DNA of 64,000 nt. Origin: Desulfuromonas sp. (GTDB lineage: Bacteria > Desulfobacterota > Desulfuromonadia > Desulfuromonadales > UBA2294). Position numbers and translations under genes: made by a program. The stretch lies in assembly GCA_002869615.1 (NCBI GenBank), contig PKUH01000001.1, forward strand, positions 1 to 64,000. Reading direction: 5' to 3'. Shown one piece after another: positions 1 to 8,842 of the stretch (position 1 is its first letter; each line of letters begins with the position of its first letter). Below the pieces are notes generated by a model, which was not told the origin of the DNA, did no database searches, and worked only from the letters and a program-made list of their open reading frames with translations.

Positions 1-535
1 CGTTGTTGAGATCATAAACAACAGCAAAACGCTTCAATCCCATTTCCTGGCAGGCCAGTTCGGCAATTTTTCTTGCGTTGAAACTGCTGGGGGCCGTCAC
101 CCGTAAAAGGTAGTCATCCTTACCGCTGAAAAGGTCGGATTTGCTGGTCGGGCTGATCATCAACTTCTCAGCCTGGTTGACCAGCGGCAGCGTCACAGCA
201 GTCATCGAACTGGTCATGTGTCCGATAATGGCGACAACATCCTCTTTAATGAGTTCGGCAACACCCTGTTTCGCTGCAGTCGGATCCTGTTTGTCATCCT
301 TGACCACAATAACGACATTGCGCCCGTTGATGCCACCCGCCGCATTGACTTCCTCGACCGCCAGCAAGGCCCCATCACGCCCTGAGATACCGAGCCCCGC
401 TACGCGACCGGTCAAACCTCCGACAAAACCGATTTTAATCGGTTTCACCTCGCGCTCGCAACCGAGAACCAGCAGCAAAAGAAACGGCACGAGCATCACG
501 CGTCGAAAGCTCAATCGCAACATGAAATATTCCAT
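1..535 (-). CDS. Branched-chain amino-acid-type ABC solute-binding lipoprotein (5' part only)
   Basis: The gene runs off the left edge, so only about 178 N-terminal residues are visible. They begin with a hydrophobic signal peptide ending in a lipobox (LLLLVLGC), then the typical Peripla_BP_6/LivK opening: KIGFVGGLTGRVAGLG, a GRDGALLAVEEVNAAGG helix, INGRNV, a DDKQDP loop and an AIIGHMTSS segment. Family knowledge: such lipoproteins capture amino acids or small organic acids for a Liv-type ABC importer; the ligand cannot be told from this half. The start at 535 follows a GGGGAGGG ribosome site by 5 bases; an in-frame ATG at 523 is the alternative. No other Liv transporter gene is visible here; any partners would lie to the left. 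Confidence 0.85.
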   Translation of the reverse strand, partial: MEYFMLRLSFRRVMLVPFLLLLVLGCEREVKPIKIGFVGGLTGRVAGLGISGRDGALLAVEEVNAAGGINGRNVVIVVKDDKQDPTAAKQGVAELIKEDVVAIIGHMTSSMTAVTLPLVNQAEKLMISPTSKSDLFSGKDDYLLRVTAPSSFNARKIAELACQEMGLKRFAVVYDLNN

Positions 536-750
536 CCGAACCCTCCCCTGGATATTTTTTCAGTTAAATCAGGCCAGGTACACCCGCGAAAAAACATCCA
601 AACCAATCGGACCAGCCATTGCAAGAAAAACAATCTGATTATACTATCATAATTCATTGAGAATCTGGAACGTTTCCTTATCCACTGCGAGAGAAACAAA
701 ATATTTACAACGACGAATTTATCAGTCTATTCAACCGGCCAGCATTTATA

Positions 751-780
751 CAAAAAAGGGAACGCCGTCTGGCGTTCCCT
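751..780 (-). terminator. Rho-independent terminator of the chemotaxis receptor gene
   Basis: A perfect 9-bp stem (GGGAACGCC / GGCGTTCCC, loop GTCT) is followed, on the minus strand, by six T. It lies 25 bases past the receptor stop codon. Confidence 0.9.
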
Positions 781-804
781 TGGAATTCTTTTTTCTGATC
801 GTAA

Positions 805-3081
805 TCAGGTCTCAATTTTATCCGGCGAATCGTTGACAGCTCCTGACTCATCAACGTCCAGAACAACTTCCCGGTCAGTCTTTTCGCTACCGGTTCCTGC
901 AACCTTCGGCAGCGGCACAATGTTGCTGGCGCTGCGGCCATTGCCGACCTTGAATTTACCAATCCCCTGTAACAGCATGTCGGTCTGGGTCTTGAGCGAT
1001 CCTGCGGCATCACTGACTACAGCAGTCGCTTTCAGGTTCCCCTGTGCTGACAGATTGATCCCGGCGACAGCCTCGACGATCTGCTGGCTCTCTTTCCGTT
1101 GCTCATCGCAAGCCATGTTGACCTTCTGGATCATACCGTTAACTTCTTCCATGCCGGCAGCAACATTCCGGCTTGCATCACTCTGCTCACGGGTCGATGT
1201 GTTGATCTTACCGGTCAGGTCACGCATGTTTTCCGAGACGGAAATGATTAATTTACTGCCCGATTCCTGTTCACGAATAGCGGATACAATCTGATTGACC
1301 ATATCGGAGACACGATCCATGGCAATCCGGATCATCTCACCGCCTTTGACTTGTTCGCGCGTGGCCGAAGATATCTTGTTCATTTCTCCGGCGACCTGCT
1401 GCGATCCGGAGACGATTTTCTTCAGGGCTTCACCTGATTGGAGCGAGAGGCTTTCGCCCTCGGAAATGTTTTTCTCTGCTTCATTGATTGCACTGACGGC
1501 ATTGCGGCTTTCCATCTGAACGCCCTCGATTATCGACACGATTTCCTTGGTCGACAACGATGTCTGGTCCGCCAGCTCCTTGATCTGGTCGGCCACCACG
1601 GCAAAACCGCGACCATGTTCTCCGGCCTGTGCTGCGATGATGGCTGCATTCAGCGCCAAAAGATTTGTCTCGTCGGCAAGATTGTCGATCACTGAAAGAA
1701 TTTCACCGATATTCTGGGCCTTGTCGGAAAAGGAGTTGATGGCCTGGGCGGCCTGTTCGGATGTTTCCTTGATGCGTGACATTCCGGAAATTGTCGCATC
1801 TACAGCCTTCTGGCCGGCCTCGGCATCCTGCCGAACGCTTGCTGTAATCTCGGCTGTATCCTTTGCTCCCTGTTCAACCTGGCGGATTGAACTTTCCATT
1901 TCAGCTACCGACGAGGCGGTCACATCGGCCTCTTCCTTCAACCCGGAAACACTTTCGGAAACCTGTTTGATATTGCTCGCGATCTCAACAATCGATGAAT
2001 TGACGTTTTCGGCCGATTCGGACAGGTTCTCGACATTCTGGGCGATCTCCTCGGTACTCGCAACCTGCTCGAGTATTGACGTGGTCACATCATCGGAAGT
2101 CGCAGTGATATGGCCCATTGAACGGGCAACATCAGCAACCGAGTTATCAATCCGCTCGATCGCAGCAGAGGTTTTACCAACCTCCTCTACCTGTCCACGT
2201 GCTGATTTATCCACCTGCCGGGCCGTGCTGGTCAGATTTGCAGAAATTTCTGTTATCTGATCAGATGAACTATTGACCTTGAGAACCATCTCACGCAGGT
2301 TATCGGCCATCCCGGTCATCGCCTTGACCAGATCACCAACCTCACCGTCCGCCTTGATTTCAAAAGTCCTGGCAGCATCGATGTCGCCTTCGGCAAGACG
2401 TGTCGCCAGATTCTGAACTGACCGGATCGGTTTGATCAACAGTCTCCCCGAGGCAATATTGATAATCACAGCCGAAAGAACCATGAAAGCCAGAAACAAA
2501 ACAAGAATCAGATTTGATGTGTTGTTAGCGAGAGATTCGCCAGCAGCGATCTGATCTTCGACTGAAGCGACATGCGTCTGGTTGAGATCGTAAATTGCGG
2601 CGGTCAAGCTCTGCTGTAACTGGCCAACTTCCCGAATCTCATCCTGCAGCGATGCGACATCCTCCCCTTCAGCCAGCATCGTGTAGTATTTGCTGGCTTT
2701 CGCCTTGTAACCGGCATAATTTTCGCGGAATTCAATCAGGGCTTGATGGAATTTGGTGTTTACCTTGCCACCCTCTGTTGAGAGTTCAACCATTTCATCG
2801 AGTAGTGAGAGCACCGTATTGCCGAGGATATTCGCCTTTTCAAGGGCTTCTTCATCGGCCAGAAGGAAGGCATCCTCATAAAAGCTGGATTGTTTCAAAA
2901 AAACATTCTGAGCCTCGGTACCGCGTAAGGAAAGAGGAAAATCGGCATCACGCAAGCTACTGAGATCATTGACCAACTGATTGTTGGCATTGAAGGTCAC
3001 GACTGTCGCTACGAGAAAGCCGAGAGCAACGACCCCGACACAGATCCAGATCTTGAATTTGATACCGCTGAAAAGAATCAT
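805..3081 (-). CDS. Methyl-accepting chemotaxis protein with HAMP domain
   Basis: A 758-residue transmembrane chemoreceptor. TM1 is at about residues 9-30, a mostly helical periplasmic sensor at 31-188, TM2 at 190-212, HAMP at about 213-266, then a long cytoplasmic coiled coil. The signalling hairpin near residues 465-500 contains [16 protein letters not shown] and [10 protein letters not shown]. The family consensus is AAIEAARAGE, and the Glu and Arg that form trimer-of-dimers contacts in E. coli Tsr (E385, R388) are here Ile and Gln. There is no C-terminal CheR-tethering pentapeptide. The ATG follows a GAGGGG ribosome site. It may be expressed with the porin and phosphate-binding-like genes upstream. 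The ligand is unknown; class is certain. Confidence 0.95.
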   Translation of the reverse strand: MILFSGIKFKIWICVGVVALGFLVATVVTFNANNQLVNDLSSLRDADFPLSLRGTEAQNVFLKQSSFYEDAFLLADEEALEKANILGNTVLSLLDEMVELSTEGGKVNTKFHQALIEFRENYAGYKAKASKYYTMLAEGEDVASLQDEIREVGQLQQSLTAAIYDLNQTHVASVEDQIAAGESLANNTSNLILVLFLAFMVLSAVIINIASGRLLIKPIRSVQNLATRLAEGDIDAARTFEIKADGEVGDLVKAMTGMADNLREMVLKVNSSSDQITEISANLTSTARQVDKSARGQVEEVGKTSAAIERIDNSVADVARSMGHITATSDDVTTSILEQVASTEEIAQNVENLSESAENVNSSIVEIASNIKQVSESVSGLKEEADVTASSVAEMESSIRQVEQGAKDTAEITASVRQDAEAGQKAVDATISGMSRIKETSEQAAQAINSFSDKAQNIGEILSVIDNLADETNLLALNAAIIAAQAGEHGRGFAVVADQIKELADQTSLSTKEIVSIIEGVQMESRNAVSAINEAEKNISEGESLSLQSGEALKKIVSGSQQVAGEMNKISSATREQVKGGEMIRIAMDRVSDMVNQIVSAIREQESGSKLIISVSENMRDLTGKINTSTREQSDASRNVAAGMEEVNGMIQKVNMACDEQRKESQQIVEAVAGINLSAQGNLKATAVVSDAAGSLKTQTDMLLQGIGKFKVGNGRSASNIVPLPKVAGTGSEKTDREVVLDVDESGAVNDSPDKIET

Positions 3082-3104
3082 AACCCCTCGTTCAGGATAC
3101 CTGC

Positions 3105-3524
3105 TTAATTGATATCCAGCTTCTTGACTGAATCGTCCAGTGACGCTGCTGAAATATAGCCGATCGCACCGGCCTTGGCAGCAACCGCCTTTTTCATGGC
3201 AGCATCATCCGGGAAATCTTTCGGCGGCAATCCGGTGCCGGTGAAGAGTGATTTTTTCCAGAAAGTTGAATACTGCTGCGGCGATTTTTTCACTATTTTC
3301 TTAAGAAAAGCTCCATTCACCGGTGAAGCCGTCTGGGTATAAACGGTAACCTGTGAGCCATCGTTCCAACTACGCTGTTTACCGAGATAAATATTCTTGA
3401 CCTCCTTGGCCGAGACAACCGTTACCGGATTTGATTTATTGGTAATCACCACATAATCAGCAGCGAACGCGACTGAACTGACCAGGAGCATTGAAAGGGT
3501 CAGGACACATATCAAATATTTCAT
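3105..3524 (-). CDS. Small phosphate-binding-like periplasmic protein
   Basis: A 139-residue exported protein with a clear signal peptide ([21 protein letters not shown]) and a single PstS-like lobe: [29 protein letters not shown], an FWKKSLFTG segment and [10 protein letters not shown] near the C-terminus. This matches the short PBP-like family annotated as phosphate ABC transporter substrate-binding protein. It is about half the size of PstS, so transport is doubtful; such proteins often sit beside porins or chemoreceptors, as here. The start at 3524 was chosen because GGAGG lies 8 bases upstream. It lies about 40 bases downstream of the porin and just upstream of the receptor, suggesting one transcript. 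Confidence 0.75.
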   Translation of the reverse strand: MKYLICVLTLSMLLVSSVAFAADYVVITNKSNPVTVVSAKEVKNIYLGKQRSWNDGSQVTVYTQTASPVNGAFLKKIVKKSPQQYSTFWKKSLFTGTGLPPKDFPDDAAMKKAVAAKAGAIGYISAASLDDSVKKLDIN

Positions 3525-3566
3525 CGTATAGCCTCCGTATATTTTAGGCTTGGGAAGGTTCATGTA

Positions 3567-4829
3567 TTAAAAGTTGAAGGACGTTTTGAAGATATAATAG
3601 TTCCAGTCTTTTTCAGTGTTAAACGCCCCCGGACCATCGTTGAAATAATTCGTTAACAGGTCCGCTCCTTCAATATCGTGCCACTCGGCCTTGATCAGCC
3701 AGTTGCCGCTGAAATCGTACCGAAAGCCGACACCAAAATCTTCACGATAGAAATAATGCGCTGGCATTCCACCGTTTGCAACAGATTGAGCAACTCCATC
3801 CTTATCACCTTTATCACGATAAAAAGCATCATAGAGCACTGTAAAGGAGAGAGCTTCAAACCCCGGGGTCGGAACCGTCAGCATCGCATAGTATCCCATT
3901 GAATCATCTGGGTTCGGCAATGCCGGTGATGGAGATATCTGACCAAATTCATTATATTCTGCCGGCTGTTCAAACTGGATGTATTCTCCGGCAAAAATAA
4001 GATACGGTGTTGCGTACTCCAGAGAACCGATATACATCTGTTCCAATCGAACTCGTAGATTGTTGACTTTCCCAGGAGTGTCAGTTTGTAATCTAAAGTC
4101 TGCCTTACCTTCAAAAAAAGAAACGCCGACTTTCAATCCATCCAACACGGTGTTATACATAAACCGACCACCATAAACATATTCATTGTCAGCTGATATG
4201 CTCAATAACTGGTCATTATTCCCACCGAAATTCATTTCGGCCATCTGGGCAAAACCAAAAAAAGCTTGAAGAGTCGGCGAATCATCCGGGAAGTTGATCT
4301 GGCCACCATAGGCGGCATAATCAAGATCACCGGCAGCACCGAGTGATATATTGCCATAGAGCTGCCCACCCTGGGAGGCGACGAGCAGATTGCGGCGGGT
4401 TTCATCGTAGACCGATTGCGGCAGGAAGGCCATGTTGCGCAGGAAGTCCGAGTCACGCCCTTCGTTGTAGAGGCCGATCGGCATCTTGACTTTACCGAGA
4501 CGAACGCCCAGAGCATCATCGAAACGATAATCTCCAAAAGCCCAGTCAAGACGGATGTCGTTGTTCCCCTCGTCGCCGAGGTCCCTGGAGAGGAACTGCA
4601 TGCCGACCCGCAGTTTATCATTGACCGGAACATTAATGGTTAAACCCGCTTCAAGAATCTGGGTCGTTCCATCCGTAGAATCGGTCGCCAGCCAGTCATT
4701 TTTATCCGTTTTCATATAACCCTGCGAAACGAAACCATTCAGCCGCAACTGGGTCAGATCAAAAGCCAGTAAAGCCGTCGGGAGCAGAGTCAAGACCAGT
4801 ACCAGACAAATAATTCTTGCGTTGTGCAT
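3567..4829 (-). CDS. Outer-membrane porin-like beta-barrel protein
   Basis: 420 residues with a signal peptide ending LLPTALLA, then LRLNGFVSQGYMKTDKNDW, which is the typical first strand of porin-like barrels. Alternating hydrophobic/aromatic strands run to a terminal Phe (IFKTSFNF), as expected for BAM-dependent insertion into the outer membrane. Segments such as DDALGVRLGKVKMPIGLYNE resemble phosphate-selective or alginate-type porins, but I cannot assign the substrate. AGGAGG precedes the ATG. It heads a minus-strand group with the phosphate-binding-like protein and the chemoreceptor, which hints at uptake and sensing of an anion or small solute (inference). Confidence 0.75.
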   Translation of the reverse strand: MHNARIICLVLVLTLLPTALLAFDLTQLRLNGFVSQGYMKTDKNDWLATDSTDGTTQILEAGLTINVPVNDKLRVGMQFLSRDLGDEGNNDIRLDWAFGDYRFDDALGVRLGKVKMPIGLYNEGRDSDFLRNMAFLPQSVYDETRRNLLVASQGGQLYGNISLGAAGDLDYAAYGGQINFPDDSPTLQAFFGFAQMAEMNFGGNNDQLLSISADNEYVYGGRFMYNTVLDGLKVGVSFFEGKADFRLQTDTPGKVNNLRVRLEQMYIGSLEYATPYLIFAGEYIQFEQPAEYNEFGQISPSPALPNPDDSMGYYAMLTVPTPGFEALSFTVLYDAFYRDKGDKDGVAQSVANGGMPAHYFYREDFGVGFRYDFSGNWLIKAEWHDIEGADLLTNYFNDGPGAFNTEKDWNYYIFKTSFNF

Positions 4830-5258
4830 GGAGCCTCCTGATAAAAAGCGCGATGGAGTAATGTAATATTACGAGTCAAAACAACGATTAATGCCGAGCA
4901 CAGAACATTTAAAGCATTATGATGACAATCGAAACTTTCGTTTAACAATACAATACCAAAAGAGGAGAATTTTACATTTACCATGCCAAACAAATATTCA
5001 GAATCGATTAAAAACCAAAAACTACAGTAAATACTTATCTTTATTCATATCTGAATCATCTTTTTTCAATTGCTAAATTCATGATATATGTCGTGGAACC
5101 GCCTCCCCATCAGAGAAACTAGCCAAACCACTGAAATCCTTTTCAATTTCAGTGATTTGGCATATACAAAAAACAGTTTTAGTTCTTATTGGCTCTGAAA
5201 AACGCTTAAATGTGATAAAATGTCGATCTGGTTCAATATAAAAACAACTGGAGTACCA
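4830..5258. other. AT-rich divergent intergenic region
   Basis: About 430 bases between the minus-strand porin operon and the plus-strand secreted-protein gene. It is markedly AT-rich and should hold both promoters, but I cannot pick a convincing -35/-10 pair. The one structured element is the inverted repeat at 5122-5161. Confidence 0.5.
5122..5161. repeat. 16-bp inverted repeat in divergent promoter region
   Basis: Arms GCCAAACCACTGAAAT (5122-5137) and ATTTCAGTGATTTGGC (5146-5161) are complementary at 15 of 16 positions with an 8-base spacer. Neither side has a T tract, so an operator or leader hairpin is more likely than a terminator. Confidence 0.7.
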
Positions 5259-6398
5259 ATGATCCGAACAATTTTGATATTGATCATTTTTGTATTTTCA
5301 ACAATGCATTGTTATGCAGCTGAGACGGATAAGCAAGGTCGGTTGTCCCAACGCGATCTCGCTGTCGAACTGGTTCAAAGCCTCGGCTGGTCTTTCGGCC
5401 TGCCCGATGAACCTGAGAATGAAGATTACCTGACCATCCTTAACGGTCGCCGCACCTGGCGGTTTGAATTTGAAGATATCGTTATCCCCGATGCCGAGGC
5501 GCCACTGGCCCCGAAAGAGATCCTCACCTTCGGTAAGTTCAGCGGCAAGAACTGGCAGCGGGCTCCGGGGCGCAGGATCACGCCGCGGCTTGAATTCCTT
5601 CTGCCGCTCTCCGGTCGCTACACCATTAAAGCATCGCTGTTCAAGCCGGGCTACCAGCTCGCGATCAATGAGCACGAACTGGCAGCAGACGGTACTACCA
5701 ATTTCAGCAAGGTGACCTTCGGAACGATCGACCTGACGGCCGGTCGGCTGAACGCCGAGATGACAATACCGTCGCGCGGCGGTATCGATTACATAGTCCT
5801 CGAAGCACCGCCGGCCCGCAACATCGCTCCGCACTCCGGATGGGAATTCGACCGGCCACTTGAAAACAGGTATATGGCTGTGACTGCCCTGCAGGCTCTG
5901 GAACTCGAAGGGCTGCTGCCCGGGCGTCCGGAAACGCTGGAACTGGAAGCAGAATCAGCGCCCACGCCGAGCGGCGCTGTCTGCTGCACCGACCTTTACA
6001 AGGGTCCGATCAAGGGAGAGTGGGTCCGCTCGGACAGCGGCCAGTCCGAATACAGTCACCTGTTTGAGATTGAACAACCGGGAGTTTACGATCTCTCCAT
6101 GAATGTGCAGGGAAAAAGCCCTTTTTCAGGGATGCTGAACGGCAAGGATTATTTCAAAATCGATCCAAAACCGTATTTCACTGAGATTTATTCCGGATCG
6201 TTTTTCCTTGAAAAAGGGACCAATCAGATCGAAATAAATATTCCGCACCGGGGCGGCCTCGACCGCTTCTCTTTCCGGGCCAGATCATCGTCTCCGGACG
6301 ATTACCTGCAACTTGCCGGGTTGGCCGATACCCCAACAACACCGGAAGAGCTCAATAGATTCCTGCGTCTCGTTGCCGCCATCGGGACCAATCGATAG
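5259..6398 (+). CDS. Secreted protein with duplicated beta-sandwich-like domain, function unknown
   Basis: 379 residues starting with a signal peptide (IRTILILIIFVFSTMHCYAA). I do not recognise the family. The mature protein contains an internal duplication: about residues 45-185 and 210-345 share the order EFE/ELEAE, a G-K-W segment, a YTIKASLF / YDLSMNVQG strand, a central GKDYF-like turn, and an ending IPSRGGIDYIVLEA versus IPHRGGLDRFSFRA. The pattern suggests two galactose-binding or CBM6-like sandwich domains, hence a carbohydrate or surface-binding role (inference). The start at 5259 has GGAG five bases upstream; an in-frame ATG at 5220 has no ribosome site. ComEC follows after 21 bases. 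Confidence 0.7.
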   Translation: MIRTILILIIFVFSTMHCYAAETDKQGRLSQRDLAVELVQSLGWSFGLPDEPENEDYLTILNGRRTWRFEFEDIVIPDAEAPLAPKEILTFGKFSGKNWQRAPGRRITPRLEFLLPLSGRYTIKASLFKPGYQLAINEHELAADGTTNFSKVTFGTIDLTAGRLNAEMTIPSRGGIDYIVLEAPPARNIAPHSGWEFDRPLENRYMAVTALQALELEGLLPGRPETLELEAESAPTPSGAVCCTDLYKGPIKGEWVRSDSGQSEYSHLFEIEQPGVYDLSMNVQGKSPFSGMLNGKDYFKIDPKPYFTEIYSGSFFLEKGTNQIEINIPHRGGLDRFSFRARSSSPDDYLQLAGLADTPTTPEELNRFLRLVAAIGTNR

Positions 6399-6419
6399 GT
6401 CAGTATAGAGATACGATAA

Positions 6420-8780
6420 ATGAAAATCGGAGGGGGATTGACAAGTTACGGGGCCGGTCTGTCTGCCGCTCCTTTTCTCTACTGGTTCGAGCTGTTCCAC
6501 AGCTTTCCTTTTATTCTGGCGGCTCTGGCGCTGCCAGCCGCGCGAACCAGGCTGTTTCCGGTCGTCATGGTGCTTTTTCTTTTCCTGACCGGACTGAGCA
6601 GCTACAACGTATTTATATCTCATGACATTCCGTCCGAGCTAAAAAAAAGCCTCTCCAGTCACCAAAACATACGGATTGAGGGAACGATCCGGACCCTGAA
6701 CAGCCGGCCCGAAAACGGGCTGCGCATTGATCTTGAATCGGTTGTGGTCGAAAATGGCAACGGGACGATACCTGTGCCCGGAGCTCTCCGGATTTATGCC
6801 GATATTGACAATTCGGACATCGCCCCCGGAAACCGGGTCCGACTCATGGCCAGACTGCGCCCTCCCCGGAACTTTGCGACGCCGGGAGGTTTCGATTATG
6901 TCCGCTACCTGCAACGGCGCGACATTATCGCCACCGGATATACCGAACAGACTGCCAATCTCGCCGTAATCGCAGATGAAGTCAAAGAGAGTATCATCAA
7001 CCGCATCAGGCGATGGCGCGCGAGGTTGCGTCAACAGATTCTTTCAAACATCGACAGCGAGTCAGCACCCCTGGTTAACGCCCTGACAACCGGAGACCGG
7101 GGCGCAATCACGCAACAGCAGCGTCAGCTCCTGGCACAGAGCGGTCTGGCCCATCTCTTCGCCATCTCCGGACTCCATATCGGGCTGGTTGCTGCATTTC
7201 TCTATGCACTCTGTCGATATGTCTACCTGGCCATTCCGATCGGTCAGCACAAGCCACCGCCGCGGCGCATTCTGCCGCCGTTACTGGTACCGTTTCTATT
7301 CGGCTACATGATTTTGACCGGCTCGGCAATTTCAACCCTACGGGCGTTTATCATGCTGGTCGCTATTGTTCTCCTCTGCGGCATGGCGCGCCGCAGCCGA
7401 CCGTTCGACATCCTGCTTGTAGCCGCCTTCATAATCCTGGTGGCCGACCCGCTGGCCCTTTTCGAACCATCGTTTCAACTCTCATTTGCCGGTGCCGCCG
7501 GCATCGCTCTCCTGTTCCCGCTCTGGCGGCATCGCCTGGCCGACAAACCGCTCTACCTGCGCTACCCTCTCGGGCTGCTGGCCGCCAACCTGTCGGCAAC
7601 TGCAGCAACAATGCCACTGGTGCTCATGCATTTCCATATCCTGGCGCCGGCCGGGCCATTGCTCAACATGCTTGCGATCCCTCTTGTTTCGCTGATAATC
7701 GTCCCGATCATCCTTGTCGCGACCTTGTGCCAACTGTTCTCGGCACCGCTGTCGCTTCTGCTGTTCAAATCTGCAGCAGTCATCCTTTCCATGTTTTTTA
7801 CTTTCTGCCATACAATCGTCAATAGCGATTACCTGAACGCTGTCACAATTTATTCCTCATCAGTCGAAATACTGGTGCCGATCATTTTGGCGGCAACTCT
7901 GTTCTTACTCTATCGGGCGACTGAGCAATGGAGATTTGTTATCTGCGGCTTATCGATCTTTATTGCGATTTCGGCTTTTGCCTTTCAATCGCCCCGTCCG
8001 CTCACCGTAACAGTTCTCGATGTCGGCCAGGGTGATTCGACCCTGCTGCAATTTCCGAATAACAAAAGCTACCTGGTCGATGGCGGTGGTCTCTACAGTG
8101 ACCGCTTCGACATTGGAGAGAAGGTCGTCGCACCGGCCCTCGGTGCACTCGGAATCGACCGGCTCGAGGCTGTTATCCTGACCCATGACCACCCGGACCA
8201 TCGGAAGGGGCTTGTCTATATACTCAAACATTTCAAGGTCAAAGAGTTCTGGTGCGGCCAATCTGCCGAAGAACTGCATCCGGACCTGGAAGAAGTATTG
8301 AATGCAAAAAAAATCCCGTACCGTCAATTTGAACCGGGCTGGCAGGATCTCTCGACCGGAACCAGTTTGTTTAAAATATTCACGATCAGAACCGTTCGGC
8401 AAAAAAAGAACGATCAATCACTCGTTCTTTATGCTGCAACCGGCAATGATGGCGTTCTGCTGACCAGCGACCTCGAAAAGGAAGGGATCCGGATGCTCGT
8501 TTCTTCGGCGCCGCCAGGTCCGGTTAATCTTTTAAAAATACCGCACCATGGCAGCCGCTATTCCAACCCGAAACCATTACTGAATACCTATGCCCCCGGG
8601 CTCAGCTTTATTTCCGTTGGCTACAACAACCGTTACAAGCATCCTGACCCAACAATGATTGAACAGATTAAGAAATCATCATGCCGCATTGATCGAACCG
8701 ACCTTGACGGATCGATCCGGTATCTCACTACCGGCAATGGCTGGGCTATAACACATTGGAAAAAGGGGCTTTTTCGTTGA
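6420..8780 (+). CDS. comEC: DNA internalisation / competence protein ComEC/Rec2
   Basis: 786 residues with the three-part ComEC architecture: an N-terminal OB-like DUF4131 region after two membrane helices (residues about 10-170), a central multi-helix Competence domain containing LAHLFAISGLHIGL and SFQLSFAGAAGIALL, and a C-terminal metallo-beta-lactamase domain that starts VLDVGQGDSTLL and carries the metal motif LTHDHPDH (near residue 590) and HHGSRYSN. Known role: the inner-membrane channel for single-stranded DNA in natural transformation. The ATG at 6420 has only a weak ribosome site; an in-frame TTG at 6438 sits just after GGAGGGGG and is a fair alternative. No other competence gene is visible here. 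Confidence 0.93.
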   Translation: MKIGGGLTSYGAGLSAAPFLYWFELFHSFPFILAALALPAARTRLFPVVMVLFLFLTGLSSYNVFISHDIPSELKKSLSSHQNIRIEGTIRTLNSRPENGLRIDLESVVVENGNGTIPVPGALRIYADIDNSDIAPGNRVRLMARLRPPRNFATPGGFDYVRYLQRRDIIATGYTEQTANLAVIADEVKESIINRIRRWRARLRQQILSNIDSESAPLVNALTTGDRGAITQQQRQLLAQSGLAHLFAISGLHIGLVAAFLYALCRYVYLAIPIGQHKPPPRRILPPLLVPFLFGYMILTGSAISTLRAFIMLVAIVLLCGMARRSRPFDILLVAAFIILVADPLALFEPSFQLSFAGAAGIALLFPLWRHRLADKPLYLRYPLGLLAANLSATAATMPLVLMHFHILAPAGPLLNMLAIPLVSLIIVPIILVATLCQLFSAPLSLLLFKSAAVILSMFFTFCHTIVNSDYLNAVTIYSSSVEILVPIILAATLFLLYRATEQWRFVICGLSIFIAISAFAFQSPRPLTVTVLDVGQGDSTLLQFPNNKSYLVDGGGLYSDRFDIGEKVVAPALGALGIDRLEAVILTHDHPDHRKGLVYILKHFKVKEFWCGQSAEELHPDLEEVLNAKKIPYRQFEPGWQDLSTGTSLFKIFTIRTVRQKKNDQSLVLYAATGNDGVLLTSDLEKEGIRMLVSSAPPGPVNLLKIPHHGSRYSNPKPLLNTYAPGLSFISVGYNNRYKHPDPTMIEQIKKSSCRIDRTDLDGSIRYLTTGNGWAITHWKKGLFR

Positions 8781-8805
8781 CAAAATCTTGTTCAAGCTGT
8801 TATTT
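8777..8805 (+). promoter_or_regulatory. Candidate sigma-70 promoter for the GGDEF/TPR/cyclase group
   Basis: TTGACA (8777-8782), a 17-base spacer and a weak -10 TTATTT. It overlaps the comEC stop codon and lies about 40 bases upstream of the response-regulator start. Confidence 0.4.
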
Positions 8806-8842
8806 TTACTAGGTTTAACCTGCAATCTTCAAGGGATCCGAA

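Noticed and set aside
141-638. Plus-strand open frame of 165 codons at the left edge
   Set aside because: It is the complement of the solute-binding lipoprotein gene, has a Ser/Thr/Arg-rich composition typical of antisense frames, and lacks a ribosome site.
1547-2260. Plus-strand frame of 237 codons inside the chemoreceptor gene
   Set aside because: Antisense shadow of the receptor coiled coil; Ala/Ser-rich with no recognisable domain.
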